A DNA stretch of 64,000 nt, taken from Corallium rubrum (taxonomy: Eukaryota > Cnidaria > Anthozoa > Scleralcyonacea > Coralliidae). The DNA is taken from positions 4,308,826-4,372,825 of the forward strand of contig OZ036015.1 in NCBI GenBank assembly GCA_964035015.1, read 5' to 3'. The position numbers were made by a program, and so were the translations under genes. Shown here piece after piece: positions 1-38,541 of the stretch. The notes beneath the pieces were generated by a model that saw nothing but the letters and a program-made list of their open reading frames with translations, was not told where the DNA came from and searched no databases. Position 1 is the first letter of the stretch. Every line of letters begins with the position of its first letter.

Positions 1-329
1 GTAATGGTGGTGGGAGGCAATAATGGTAGTGATGATGGTGGTGGTGATAATGATGGTGGTAATGGTGGTGGGAGGCAATAATGGTAGTGATGATGGTGGT
101 GATGATGGTGGTGGTGGTGATGACGGTGGTAATGGTGGTGGGAGGCAATAATGGCAGTGATGGTAAGGTGGTAGTGGAAGTAATAATAGTGGTGATGATG
201 GTAGTGATGATGATGATGGTGATGATGATAATAATGATGATGATGATAGTGATGACGACGATGATGATGGTGATGATGATGATGGTGATGATGATGATGA
301 TGATGGTGGTGATGGTGATGATGATGGTG

Positions 330-361
<32 letters not shown>

Positions 362-1182
362 GATGATGATGGTGATGATGATGGTGGTGATGGTGATGAT
401 GATGGTGATGATGATGATGGTAATGGTGATGATGGTGATGATGATGATGGTGATGATGGTGGTGATGGTGATGATGATGGTGATGATGATGATGGTGATG
501 ATGGTATGATGACAATGGTGGTAGTGGTGGTAATGATTGTGACAATGCTGATGGTGGTGGTGATGATGGTGGTGGAGGTGATGATAATGGTGGTGTTGCT
601 GCTGTTGGTGGTAATGGTTGTGGTAATAGTAATAACGGTGATAATGGTGATGGAAATGATGGTGGTGGTGGTGATGGTGATGATAATGATGACGATGGTG
701 GTGATGATGATGGTAATGATGATAGTGGTAATGGTAATGCTGACGATGATAATGGTGGTAATAATGGCGATGATGATGGTAATGGTGGTAATGATGATGA
801 TGATGATGATGGTAACGATGGGGTAATGATGGTGCCAATGATGATGATGGTGGTAATGATGGTGGCAATGATGATGGTAATGGTGGTAATGATGATGATG
901 GTAACGATGGGGTAATGATGGTGCCAATGATGATGATGGTGGTAACGATGGGGTAATGATGGTGCCAATGATGATGATGATGGTAACGAAGGGGTAATGA
1001 TGGTGCCAATGATGATGATGGTGGTAATGATGGTGGCAATGATGATGGTAATGGTGGTAATGATGATGATGATGATGATGATGGTAACGATGGGGTAATG
1101 ATGGTGCCAATGATGATGATGATGGTGGTAATGATGGTGGCAATGATGGTAATGACGATGATGGTAACGATGGCGGCAATAA
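1..1182. repeat. GATGGT/ATG-type trinucleotide repeat block
   Basis: The block is built almost only from ATG, GTG, GAT, GGT and AAT triplets, with local duplications of a longer unit (recurring 'GGGGTAATGATGGTGCCAATG' at roughly 60-110 bp spacing between 820 and 1,120). Frames stay open because the unit length is a multiple of three and stop triplets are rare in some frames. I see no gene here. It lies inside the region expected to be the 12th intron of the minus-strand mannosidase gene. Confidence 0.9.
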
Positions 1183-1359
1183 AGGCCTTAAGATACCCCA
1201 GGTTCGGTTTACGGGTACGGGTACCGCCATTTTTGTTTACTCGTAATATCTACCCGTTTTCCCATGGTAGATCATGGTCTACCCGTACATACGATCGCGA
1301 CTACGGGTACGGGTAGATTACTCGTACCCGTAAACCAAACCCAGGGTATCTTAAGGTCT
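1183..1359. mobile_element. Small inverted-repeat element (MITE-like) inside the microsatellite
   Basis: A non-microsatellite island of about 175 bp. Its ends are inverted copies sharing the core CCTTAAGATACCC. The interior holds further palindromic GGGTACGGGTAC stretches and ACCCGT/ACGGGT pairs. No coding capacity. It interrupts the triplet repeat, so it either inserted into the array or seeded it on both sides. The target duplication is not clear. Confidence 0.6.
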
Positions 1360-1530
1360 CTAATGATGGTGGCAATGATGATGATGGTGGCATTGATGAT
1401 GATGGTGGTAATGATGGTGGCAATGATGATAGTAACGATGGTGGCAATGAAAGTGGCAATGATGATGATGATGGTGGTAATGATGGTGGCAATGATGGTG
1501 GCAATGACGATGGTGGTAATGATGGTGGCA

Positions 1531-1566
<36 letters not shown>

Positions 1567-1674
1567 GTGGTAATGCTGATGGTAATGATGGTGGCAATGA
1601 CGATGGTAATGATGGTGGCAAAGACGATGATGGTAATGATGGTGGCAATGACGATGATGGTAATGATGGTGGCA

Positions 1675-1707
<33 letters not shown>

Positions 1708-3135
1708 GTGGTAATGCTGATGGTAATGATGGTGGCAATGACGATGGTAATGATGGTGGTAATGACGATGGTAATGATGGTGGCAATGACGATGGTAATG
1801 ATGGTGGCAATGACGATGGTAATGATGGTGGCAATGACGATGGTAATGATGGTGGTAATGACGATGGTAATGATGGTGGTAATGACGATGGTAATGATGG
1901 TGGTAATGACGATGGTAATGATGGTGGTAATGACGATGGTAATGATGGTGGTAATGACGATGGTAATGATGGTGGCAATGACGATGGTAATGATGGTGGC
2001 AAAGACGATGATGGCAATGATGGTGGCAATGACGATGGTAATGATGGTGGTAATGACGATGGTAATGATGGTGGCAATGACGATGGTAATGATGGTGGCA
2101 AAGACGATGATGGCAATGATGGTGGCAATGACGATGGTAATGATGGTGGTAATGACGATGGTAATGATGGTGGCAAAGACGATGATGGCAATGATGGTGG
2201 TAATGACGATGGTAATGATGGTGGTAATGACGATGGTAATGATGGTGGCAAAGACGATGATGGCAATGATGGTGGCAATGACGATGGTAATGATGGTGGT
2301 AATGACGATGGTAATGATGGTGGCAATGACGATGGTAATGATGGTGGCAAAGACGATGATGGCAATGATGGTGGCAATGACGATGGTAATGATGGTGGTA
2401 ATGACGATGGTAATGATGGTGGCAAAGACGATGATGGCAATGATGGTGGCAATGACGATGATGGTAATGATGGTGGTAATGATGGTAACGATGGTGGCAA
2501 AGATGGTGACAATGATGATGATGATGGTGGTAATGATGGCGGCAATGATGATGATGATGGCGGCAATGACGATGGTGATGATGGTGGCAAAGACGACGAT
2601 GGTAATGATGGTGGCAATGACGATGGTAATGATGGTGGCAAAGATGGTAACGATGGTGGCAAAGATGGTGGCAATGATGATGATGATGATGGCGGCAATG
2701 ATGATGATGATGGTGGCAATGACGATGGTAATGATGGTGGCAAAGACGATGATGGCAATGATGGTGGCAATGATGATGGTAATGATGGTGGCAAAGACGA
2801 TGATGGTAATGATGGTGGCAATGATGATGGTAATGATGGTGGCAAAGACGATGATGGCAATGATGGTGGCAATGATGATGGTAATGATGGTGGCAAAGAC
2901 GATGATGGCAATGATGGTGGCAATGATGGTAACGATGGTGGCAAAGATGGTGGCAATGATGATGATGATGGTGGTAATGATGGCGGCAATGATGATGATG
3001 ATGGCGGCAATGACGATGGTAATGATGGTGGCAAAGACGATGATGGTGGTAATGATGATGGTAATGATGGTGACAATGATGATGATGGTAATGGTGGTAA
3101 TGATGATGATGATGATGATGATGGTGGTAATCAGT
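1360..3135. repeat. GGTAATGAC/GATGGT minisatellite (12-18 bp units)
   Basis: Dense tandem repetition of AATGATGGTGGCAATGACGATGG-like units, with recurring larger blocks (the AAAGACGATGATGG variant appears many times between 1,620 and 3,030). Several frames on both strands stay open for 590-630 codons, purely because the array is triplet-based. The translations are runs of Met/Val, Ile/Thr, Ser/Pro or His and are not proteins. Confidence 0.9.
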
Positions 3136-3305
3136 GTTCTCACTTTTTAAGGAAATTTCCTTAAAAAAGACCATCACTGTGGGGGGAGGGTTCAGTATTA
3201 ATACTATATATTATACAATCTTTTCAAAAGTTCTTTGTGTCTCTCTTTGTTCTAATCCCCTCCCCCGATGAGGACAGGACTATGCAAATAAGTTGTGAGA
3301 GCCCT
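3136..3305. other. Unique spacer between two triplet arrays
   Basis: About 170 bp of non-repetitive sequence with a C-rich and a G-rich patch. No gene, RNA or inverted repeat recognised. Confidence 0.5.
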
Positions 3306-3724
3306 GGTGGTAATGATGATGGTAGAGATGATGGTAATGATGGTGGTAATGATGATGATGATGATGATGATGATGGTAATGATGGTGGTAATGATGATGG
3401 TAATGATGATGGTAATGATGATGGTAATGATGATGGTAATGATGATGGTAATGATGATGGTAATGATGATGGTAATGATGATGGTAATGATGGTGGTAAT
3501 GATGGTGGTAATGATGGTGGTAATGATGATGGTAATGATGATGGTAATGATGCTGGTAATGATGATGGTAATGATGATGGTAATGATGATGGTAATGATG
3601 ATGGTAATGAATGTGGTAATGATGGTGGTGATGATGATGGTAATGATGGTAATGATGGTAATGAATGTGGTAATGATGATGATGACGACATCGTAATGAT
3701 GGTGGTGATGATAATAATGATGGT
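3306..3724. repeat. GGTAATGATGAT 12-bp tandem array
   Basis: Regular repetition of GGTAATGATGAT with single-base variants, ending directly at the 8-bp duplication that borders the 6.2-kb transposon. Long open frames here are repeat artefacts. Confidence 0.9.
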
Positions 3725-3889
3725 GATGCAATCACTGACCTATATATTTAACTGGACTGCGTGCTCCTATTACCTTTGAGTTAGGAAAGTGTCCGCATTT
3801 TCACTTTCAAAATGGCGGCATTTATGGGTCCTTTTGCTAATGGTGAAGGTCGCTGACCGATACCAAAGAACCGCAAGCATCTCTAATTC

Positions 3890-4250
3890 GTGTTGGACAT
3901 GTTCGGTATTTCGCTTTTTTTAAGAAAACTAATATATTTGGTCGGATAAAATGTACGTATGTTGTAGCCAGATGAATTATCTTTCTTCCAGTATATTTGA
4001 TAGCTTCTACAGTGGTTTATTTCTTGAGAAAACATTCGGAGAAGACATTATAATATATACGGAAAAAACTTCAAAATAGCGGCCGCTATTATGATTTGGA
4101 CATGTTCGGTATTTCGCTTTTTTTAGGGAAACTAAACTATTTGGTCGGATAAATTGTACGTATGTTGTAGCAAGGTGAATTATCTTTCTGCCAATATATT
4201 TTATAACTTCTACAGTGGAGTATTTCTTGAGAAAACGTTCGGAGTAGACG
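3890..4250. repeat. Direct duplication of a ~155-bp segment
   Basis: Two copies, about 3,890-4,045 and 4,093-4,250. Each starts near GGACATGTTCGGTATTTCGC and runs through TTTGGTCGGATAAA and a shared CTTCTACAGTGG block. Copies differ by scattered substitutions. No coding function is evident; it is an internal part of the 6.2-kb element. Confidence 0.75.
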
Positions 4251-4474
4251 GACTAGTAGGCAAACTTTGTCGAATTTTTGGCAAGTCAGCATAATATCGT
4301 CCCGGTCTCGAGTTTGTGTAAACAAAATATTTCGGTGGTTTTGCCATGTATATTTAATATTTATGTTTGTTGCTGAGCGGCCCAGGTTGTTTTCATGATA
4401 AGAGTCTTATTGTAGTTCTGAACTACAATAATAATAATCCTAGACTATTACTGTTGCTTCCTAGCAGTCTGAAT

Positions 4475-5650
4475 AGGGGAGTTCAAGGTTTTTTTCGCCA
4501 TATTGCAAGGGGTGCAAAACCATTGGGGCGATCGCGCGGCCATGCCTATTTATCCTTGTTAAAATCATGGCGAAACTCGCGAAGCAAGAAGGATATCGCT
4601 TCGGTTTTTGTCGAATTCGTCTTTAATCGTCGTTTGGATAGCTTTTCTGTGGTCTGGTATGTTCGTTCTTTGATTTTAGACCATCATCGCTGATAACCAA
4701 CGCGTAGAAACGCTATAATACGAAAGTTTCCTCAACTGAGGGGTGGCTGCGCCACTGTGGCAGACACGGGACGCGGCGGTTTGTCTATTTTTATAGCAGA
4801 GACAAACGCCTCGCTGTGTAGTGGGATACTGCGATAACAACAAACGCAGTCTATGTTGGGTGAAGAGGTATTATCTTAAAATTTTGGTCCTTAATAAGCG
4901 GCCAAATCACCAGATTTCGGCAGAAACTTGGCGTAAGCAAACATTTGTCTAGAATATCCGTATATCAGCCTTCAATGCCAATGGTGTCAAATTTCCCAAA
5001 TAAAATTGCTTCGTTCTTCAAAATAATTACACGTTTAATTCGACAAAAATACAATCAATATGTACGATTCTATCTTTATACTTAATAGTTAGACTTAAAC
5101 TGTATTTAACTATATTTTGCCCTGTATATGCCAGTTAAGAACGTGTATATAGAAATAAACACGCATAAACCGAAACGTATCCCTTTCCTGCGAGAAGATA
5201 TACATTATATAAATACACTTCGTTTGATAACGAGAAAGAGGATATTTCACACTTCAGATGACGAAGATGAACTCTGGTTACTTACGTTACTATACGCTTG
5301 AAGTTCGAGTGATTTACAAGAGAGTTGGATAAAGTTTTACATTGCGTTGCCGAAATCGTCACTCAGTTGTGCCCGTCATAACAGCGCAGCCACCCCTCGG
5401 TTGAAGAAACTTTCGTATTATAGCGTTTCTACGCGTTGGTTATCAGCGATAATGGTCTAAAATCAAAGAACGAACATACTAGACCACAGAAAAGCTATCC
5501 AAACGACGATTAAAGACGAATTCGACAAAAACCGAAGCGATATCCTTCTTGCTTCGCGAGTTTCGCCATGATTTTAACAAGGATATATAGGCATGGCCGC
5601 GCGCTCGCCCCAATGGTTTTGCACCCCTTGCAATATGGCGAAAACAAAAG
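4475..5650. mobile_element. Nested foldback: ~265-bp inverted arms around a 630-bp loop
   Basis: The arm at about 4,488-4,755 is repeated as its reverse complement at about 5,385-5,645, with only a few changes. Shared landmarks are TTCGTATTATAGCG, CTACGCGTTGGTTATC and CGAAGCAAGAAGG. The outer ends lie at a GCCATATTGCAAGG motif. The loop has no recognisable gene. Short open frames in the arms (for example 4,367-4,693) have no protein-like features. It could be an element that inserted in the larger transposon or the original inner part of it. Confidence 0.75.
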
Positions 5651-5879
5651 GTCCGCTATGCGTACATGTATCTGCGCAAACCCACCACTGTGAGAATCAT
5701 GTCAAGATCTTGTGTGATCTTGGAAAACCTTGTAAGATCTTAAGAAAAATCTTAAGATTTTTACACGTAGATCTTATAAGATTTTAGCGAGATCTTATAA
5801 GATAATTAAAGAGAAAGTACACGTTGTCTGACCTTAATAATTTTTTATCATGACTCATCATGACTCACAAAAACTGTCG
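5651..5879. other. AT-rich spacer with AGATCTTA-type short repeats
   Basis: Repeated GATCTTGTAAGATCTTA-like 10-mers at 5,700-5,800 form a small degenerate palindromic cluster. No gene seen. Confidence 0.4.
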
Positions 5880-8800
5880 GCGCAAATATCAAATCGCATT
5901 ATTTACGCTTTTTACTTGGCCTACGGTCAAACGCGGTCATATTTAAAGTAAATCAATCGTCTGTAGGTTTGTGCCATTTGGGAAACTTGCACGGTTAGAT
6001 AGAGCGTTAAATTCTGTACAACATATGTGAATTAGAGAACATAGTATAGAATAACAACGGAGAAAAGGCTATTTGAACTGACATGAGCGCAAATATCAAA
6101 TTGCATTATTTACGCTTTTTACTTGGCCTACGGTCAAACGCGGTCATATTTAAAGTAAATCAATCGTCTGTAGGTTTGTGCCATTTGGGAAACTTGCACG
6201 GTTAGATAGAGCGTTAAATTCTGTACAACATATGTGAATTAGAGAACATAGTATAGAATAACAACGGAGAAAAGGCTATTTGAACTGACATGAGCGCAAA
6301 TATCAAATTGCATTATTTACGCTTTTTACTTGGCCTACGGTCAAACGCGGTCATATTTAAAGTAAATCAATCGTCTGTAGGTTTGTGCCATTTGGGAAAC
6401 TTGCACGGTTAGATAGAGCGTTAAATTCTGTACAACATATGTGAATTAGAGAACATAGTATAGAATAACAACGGAGAAAAGGCTATTTGAACTGACATGA
6501 GCGCAAATATCAAATTGCATTATTTACGCTTTTTACTTGGCCTACGGTCAAACGCGGTCATATTTAAAGTAAATCAATCGTCTGTAGGTTTGTGCCATTT
6601 GGGAAACTTGCACGGTTAGATAGAGCGTTAAATTCTGTACAACATATGTGAATTAGAGAACATAGTATAGAATAACAACGGAGAAAAGGCTATTTGAACT
6701 GACATGAGCGCAAATATCAAATTGCATTATTTACGCTTTTTACTTGGCCTACGGTCAAACGCGGTCATATTTAAAGTAAATCAATCGTCTGTAGGTTTGT
6801 GCCATTTGGGAAACTTGCACGGTTAGATAGAGCGTTAAATTCTGTACAACATATGTGAATTAGAGAACATAGTATAGAATAACAACGGAGAAAAGTCTAT
6901 ATGAACTGACATGAGCGCAAATATCAAATTGCATTATTTACGCTTTTTACTTGGCCTACGGTCAAACGCGGTCATATTTAAAGTAAATCAATCGTCTGTA
7001 GGTTTGTGCCATTTGGGAAACTTGCACGGTTAGATAGAGCGTTAAATTCTGTACAACATATGTGAATTAGAACAAATCGTATAGAATAGCAACGGAGAAA
7101 AATATATCAGTTGAACTGAGATGAGCGCTAGTATCAAATTGCATTACACGGCTATTTATTTGGCGTACGGTCGAACGCGGTCATATATTTAAAGTAAATC
7201 AATCGTCTGTAGGTTTGTGCCATTTGGGAAACTTGTACGGTTAGATAGAGCGTTAAATTCTGTACAACATATGTGAATTAGAGAACATGGTATAGAATAA
7301 CAACGGAGAAAAGTCTATTTGAACTGACATGAGCGCAAATATCAAATTGCATTATTACGCTATTTACTTGGCGTACGGTCAAACGCGGTCATATTTAAAG
7401 TAAATCAATCGTCTGTAGGTTTGTGCCATTTGGGAAACTTGTACGGTTAGATAGAGCGTTAAATTCTGTACAACATATGTGAATTAGAGAACATAGTATA
7501 GAATAACAACGGAGAAAAGGCTATTTGAACTGACATGAGCGCAAATATCAAATTGCATTATTTACGCTTTTTACTTGGCCTACGGTCAAACGCGGTCATA
7601 TTTAAAGTAAATCAATCGTCTGTAGGTTTGTGCCATTTGGGAAACTTGCACGGTTAGATAGAGCGTTAAATTCTGTACAACATATGTGAATTAGAACAAA
7701 TCGTATAGAATAGCAACGGAGAAAAATATATCAGTTGAACTGAGATGAGCGCTAGTATCAAATTGCATTACACGGCTATTTATTTGGCGTACGGTCGAAC
7801 GCGGTCATATATTTAAAGTAAATCAATCGTCTGTAGGTTTGTGCCATTTGGGAAACTTGTACGGTTAGATAGAGCGTTAAATTCTGTACAACATATGTGA
7901 ATTAGAGAACATGGTATAGAATAACAACGGAGAAAAGTCTATTTGAACTGACATGAGCGCAAATATCAAATTGCATTATTACGCTATTTACTTGGCGTAC
8001 GGTCAAACGCGGTCATATTTAAAGTAAATCAATCGTCTGTAGGTTTGTGCCATTTGGGAAACTTGTACGGTTAGATAGAGCGTTAAATTCTGTACAACAT
8101 ATGTGAATTAGAGAACATAGTATAGAATAACAACGGAGAAAAGGCTATTTGAACTGACATGAGCGCAAATATCAAATTGCATTATTTACGCTTTTTACTT
8201 GGCCTACGGTCAAACGCGGTCATATTTAAAGTAAATCAATCGTCTGTAGGTTTGTGCCATTTGGGAAACTTGCACGGTTAGATAGAGCGTTAAATTCTGT
8301 ACAACATATGTGAATTAGAACAAATCGTATAGAATAGCAACGGAAAAAAATATATCAGTTGAACTGAGATGAGCGCTAGTATCAAATTGCATTACACGGC
8401 TATTTATTTGGCGTACGGTCGAACGCGGTCATATATTTAAAGTAAATCAATCGTCTGTAGGTTTGTGCCATTTGGGAAACTTGTACGGTTAGATAAAGCG
8501 TTAAATTCTGTACAACATATGTGAATTAGAGAACATGGTATAGAATAACAACGGAGAAAAGTCTATTTGAACTGACATGAGCGCAAATATCAAATTGCAT
8601 TATTACGCTATTTACTTGGCGTACGGTCAAACGCGGTCATATTTAAAGTAAATCAATCGTCTGTAGGTTTGTGCCATTTGGGAAACTTGTACGGTTAGAT
8701 AGAGCGTTAAATTCTGTACAACATATGTGAATTAGAGAACATAGTATAGAATAACAACGGAGAAAAGGCTATTTGAACTGACATGAGCGCAAAATAATAC

Positions 8801-9065
8801 CAAATTGCATTATTTACGCTATTTATTGTCCTACGGTCAAACGCGGTCATATTTAAAGTAAATCAATCGTCGGTAGGTTTGTGCCATTTGGGAAACTTGT
8901 ACGGTTAGATAGAGCGTTAAATTCTGTACAACATATGTGAATTAAAACTCAAATCGTATAGAATAGCAACGGAGAAAAATATATTTGAACTGAGATGAGC
9001 GCAAATATCAAATTGCATTATTATGCGACTTGGCGTACGGTCAAACGCAATCATTTTAAAGTATC
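5880..9065. repeat. 207-bp satellite, 15 full monomers plus a partial, with trimeric higher-order repeats
   Basis: Monomers begin at GCGCAAATATCAAAT-like positions 5,880, 6,087, 6,294, 6,501, 6,708, 6,915, 7,125, 7,333, 7,539, 7,749, 7,957, 8,163, 8,373, 8,581, 8,787 and 8,999. The first block has exact 207-bp spacing and near-identical monomers. From 7,125 the spacing cycles 208, 206, 210 and the variant bases cycle with it, giving three copies of a 624-626-bp trimer. A conserved core (AATCAATCGTCTGTAGG to GAACTGA) is present in every monomer. No coding capacity. Confidence 0.95.
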
Positions 9066-9925
9066 CCTGAATCATACTACTCCAATCATACAGCATTGCA
9101 ATTGACTTTCTTCGAAAATAATGTTGTTCTTCGTCTCACTCCATAGTTCATACAACATGGCGAGGAAATATAAACAGTCACACTACTGAACACATTACAG
9201 GTCAGCGGTTACACCAAAAAGTTAACAAACACACACACAAACAAACAAACAAACAAACAAACAAACACACAACACGATAGCAATATATCTGCGCGTTGCG
9301 CAGATACAAAAACCTTGAACTCCCCTATTAAAGACGTGCCGGCCGGCGGTACCGCACGAACACTTGGCAATAAAATAAACCAGACTGTCAATACACATGG
9401 TCATGGAAATCTACAAACATTTCGTTTTATGAAGTCGCCAGCTCTATAAAGAACCGCTGAAGATCACGAGAAAATCGTAAAGAAGCGAGGCGTACCGAGT
9501 TCTTCTTAGGGGCTGTTTACATGGGAGGCGATATATTCCTAGTATTTGGTCAGACAAATAATCCAGCAGGCCTCTTGAGTCGTTCCAACACCAGACGATT
9601 TTATTCACCTCTGGGGAAGCCCTCGGACAGGAACGATTTATAAACTATCTCTCTAACTCTTTCCTGTCCGAATTGGTATTTGGTATTTTATTCTGGCTAA
9701 CGCCAGACGATTTTATTCACCTCTGGGGAAGCCCTCGCATAGGAACGATATATTAATAAAGTAAGAAAATCGCTTTGTGTTTACATAAATATTCTGTTTT
9801 CCTACGATAAGTACATGTCAGTGGTCGCTACCATTAGCAGAAGGACCCATAAATGCCGCCATTTTGAAAGTGAAAATGCGGACACATTTTTGACCAGCAC
9901 CCGCAGTTAAATATATAGGTCAGTG
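9066..9925. other. Right flank of the 6.2-kb element
   Basis: Contains a CAAA tetranucleotide run (9,228-9,270) and two ~50-bp direct copies of a segment with CCAGACGATTTTATTCACC (about 9,588-9,640 and 9,700-9,750). That segment belongs to the dispersed CCAGACNATTTTACTC family seen in introns elsewhere. The segment ends in the right TIR (about 9,830-9,925). No gene. Confidence 0.6.
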
Positions 9926-9939
9926 GATGCAATATTTAC

Positions 9940-31213
<21,274 letters not shown>

Positions 31214-31979
31214 TTTTCAACAATTTTGATGAAATAAATTGCTCCAGGCCTTCACCAGGACTAAAACTACAGATAAGAAGTTCTTTTCAAGACGTTACGC
31301 TTCAGGAAACATTAAAAATTCATCGTTTTCATCGCATAAACAAACCGATGTTTGAAGCTACTGTATTAAGGATCTTAATGTTGTAACGCTCTCGGAACAT
31401 CTTCGGAAAATGTTCGGCTTTGACACGTAATTAGGAATTTCGAAATTAGTCACCAAGCTCCTGAAAATCCCATCATGATTCTTCGAGCAATACTCGGGTC
31501 ATTCTCGTACCCAGACTCGGGTTTGTTTCGTTACCTCTAGTTATCTTCGTAACATTCTCGCCATATTTTCGGTCAGCGATCGGACTTGGTTCGTAAACAT
31601 TCGTAATTAGCCGCCAGACCTCTGAGAACTCGCTCGGTTTAATAGTCACTATAGCTTCTGAAAACTCGTACTCGGATATACCTTCGAAATATTCTCGTCG
31701 TATCTTGGGGCTGTTCAGATTTAGCTCGATACTGTTCCAATTAGTCACCAGAACACCAGACTTCTGAACTCGCTTTAGAGTCACCTTCGGGTAATTTTCG
31801 GCTTTCGCTCGATGTACCTGCGTAGCATTTCGTACCATCTTCGGGCAATCTTCGGCATTAACTCGTCACATTTCGTAATTAGTCACCAAGCCTCTAAAAA
31901 TTCACTCGACTTGCCTTTCATAGGCCATCCGAGATCGTTTCCGATTAAATGTAACAAAAATATAGAAACACAACTCACA
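31214..31979. promoter_or_regulatory. Shared divergent promoter region of MAN2A and AP3S, containing a degenerate repeat
   Basis: The start codons of the two genes are 766 bp apart and point away from each other, so both promoters must lie here unless there are non-coding first exons beyond. It is richer in TCG/CpG than its surroundings. A degenerate unit with AATTAGTCACCAAGC or AATTAGCCGCCAGACC recurs at about 31,446, 31,605, 31,739 and 31,877. No TATA box was assigned. The minus-strand open frame 31,473-31,838 overlaps these repeats and is unlikely to be coding. Confidence 0.55.
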
Positions 31980-36947
<4,968 letters not shown>

Positions 36948-36959
36948 TTAACATACTGT

Positions 36960-38485
36960 CCACAAATGATTTACAACTATACTGTACTGTAGTGTACTTA
37001 GGATTCAGCAATATATCAATTCACCTCTATATAACTGGACTGTGGGTCTTCTGGTGTGGTGTGATGTGGTGTGTAGTGGAGTGGAGTTGAGTAGTATGTG
37101 TTGTGGAGTAGTGCAGTGTGGTGGTGTGTGTTGTGGTGTGATGCAGAGTGGTGTGTGTTGTGGAGTAGTGCAGTGTGGTGTGTTGTGGAGTAATGCAGTG
37201 TGGTGTGTGTTGTGCACTAGTGTGTGTTGTGGAGTGGTGTGTTGTAGAGTGTTGTGTTGTAGAGTGGTGTGTTGTAGAGTGGTGTCTTGTAAAGTGGTGT
37301 GTTGTAGAGTGGTGTGTTGTAGAGTGTTGTGTTGTGGAGTGATGTGTTGTAGAGTGGTGTGTTGTGGAGTGGTGTGTTGTGTTGTAGAGTGGTGTGTTGT
37401 GGAGTGGTGTGTTGTGGAGTGGTGTGTTGTGTTGTGTTGTGTTGTGGAGTGGTGTGTTGTAGAGTGGTATGTATGTTGTGGAGTGGTGTGGAGTGGTGTG
37501 TTGTAGAGTGGTGTGTTGTAGAGTGGTGTGTTGTGTTGTAGAGTGGTGTGTTGTAGAGTGGTGTGTTGTGGAATGGTGTGTTGTGGAGTGGTGTGTTGTA
37601 GAGTGGTGTGTTGTAGAGTGGTGTGTTGTAGAGTGGTGTGTTGTAGAGTGGTGTGTTGTGGAGTGGTGTGTTGTGGAGTGGTGTGTTGTGGAATGGTACA
37701 TGTGTTGTAGAATGGTGTGTTGTGGAGCGGTGTGTTGTAGAGCGGTGTGTTGTAGAGTGGTGTGGAGTATAGTGGTGTGGTGTGGAGTGGTGTGTTATGG
37801 AGTCGTGTGTTATGGAGTGGTGTGGTGTGGTGTAGAGTGGTGTGGTGTAGAGTGGTGTGGTGTAGAGTGGCGTGGTGTGGTGTGGTGTAGAGTGCTGTGG
37901 AGTGTTATGGAGTGGTGTGTTATGGAGTGGTGTGGTGTACAGTGGTGTGGTGTGAAGTGGTGTGTTATGGAGTAGAGTGGTGTAGAGTGGGGTGTAGAGT
38001 GGTGTGGAGTGTTATGGAGTGGTGTGCAATGGCGTGGAGTTGTGTAGTGTAGTGTAGTGTAGTGTAGTGTAGTGTAGTGTAGTGTAGTGTAGTGTGGTGT
38101 GGTGTAGTGTGGTGTGGTATGTTATGGAGTAGAGTGGTGTGTTGTGGAGTAGAGTGGTGTGTTGTGCAGCGTTGTAATGTGTTGTGTTGTGTGATGAATC
38201 GGTGTGTTGTTGTGATTTGCCGTAGAGTGGGTGTGTTGTGGAGTGATGTAGAGTGAAGTGGTATGTTATGAGTAGTGTGGTGTGTTGTGCAGTGGTGTGT
38301 GATGGAGTGGTGTGGTGTGATGTGCTGTAGAGTGCTGTGTTGTGTTGTTGTGTGTAATGGATTGGTGTGTTGTGTTGTGTTGTGATGTGTTGTAGAGTGG
38401 TGTGGAGTGTTGTGTGTTGTAGAGTGTTGTGTTGTGTTGTGTTGTGTTGTGTTGTGTTGTGTTGTGTTGTGTTGTGTTGTGTTGC
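36960..38485. repeat. GTGTTGTGGAGTG / GTAGT complex microsatellite
   Basis: Irregular array of GTGTG, TTGTG, GAGTG and TAGTG units, including (TAGTG)n at 38,044-38,095 and (TTGTG)n at 38,425-38,482. It separates the convergent 3' ends of AP3S and the LicD-like gene. Cys/Val-rich and Thr/His-rich open frames are artefacts. Confidence 0.92.
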
Positions 38486-38541
38486 GCATGACGTTTGCGA
38501 GCTTGGTGTAATATAAACAAATTTACCATCACTCCAGTTCT

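Larger units (their letters stand above)
3725..9933. mobile_element. 6.2-kb non-autonomous DNA transposon with TIRs and 8-bp target duplication
   Basis: GATGCAAT occurs at 3,725-3,732 and again at 9,926-9,933. Between them the two ends are inverted copies: both read CACTGACCTATATATTTAAC inward, followed after an indel by a second shared block (TGTCCGCATTTTCACTTTC onward, including AAAATGGCGGCATTTATGGG). The TIRs are about 120 bp and imperfect. An 8-bp duplication is the hallmark of hAT and also P elements. No transposase is present, so it is non-autonomous. The right end sits 14 bp inside the donor side of a mannosidase intron (exon edge at 9,940). Inside are a tandem duplication (3,890-4,250), a foldback (4,480-5,650) and a satellite (5,880-9,065). 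Confidence 0.85.

Noticed and set aside
81..3779. Long open frames on both strands (up to 628 codons)
   Set aside because: Triplet-based repeat array; translations are Met/Val, His, Ser/Pro or Asp/Gly runs with no protein features.
4367..4693. 108-codon plus-strand ORF
   Set aside because: Lies in an inverted-repeat arm; the other arm does not keep a matching frame.
31473..31838. 121-codon minus-strand ORF in the divergent promoter
   Set aside because: Overlaps degenerate repeats and lies upstream of both genes; no domain, no splice context.
36995..38532. Cys/Val-rich and Thr/His-rich ORFs
   Set aside because: Products of the GTGTT/GAGTG microsatellite; reminiscent of metal-binding repeats only by composition.
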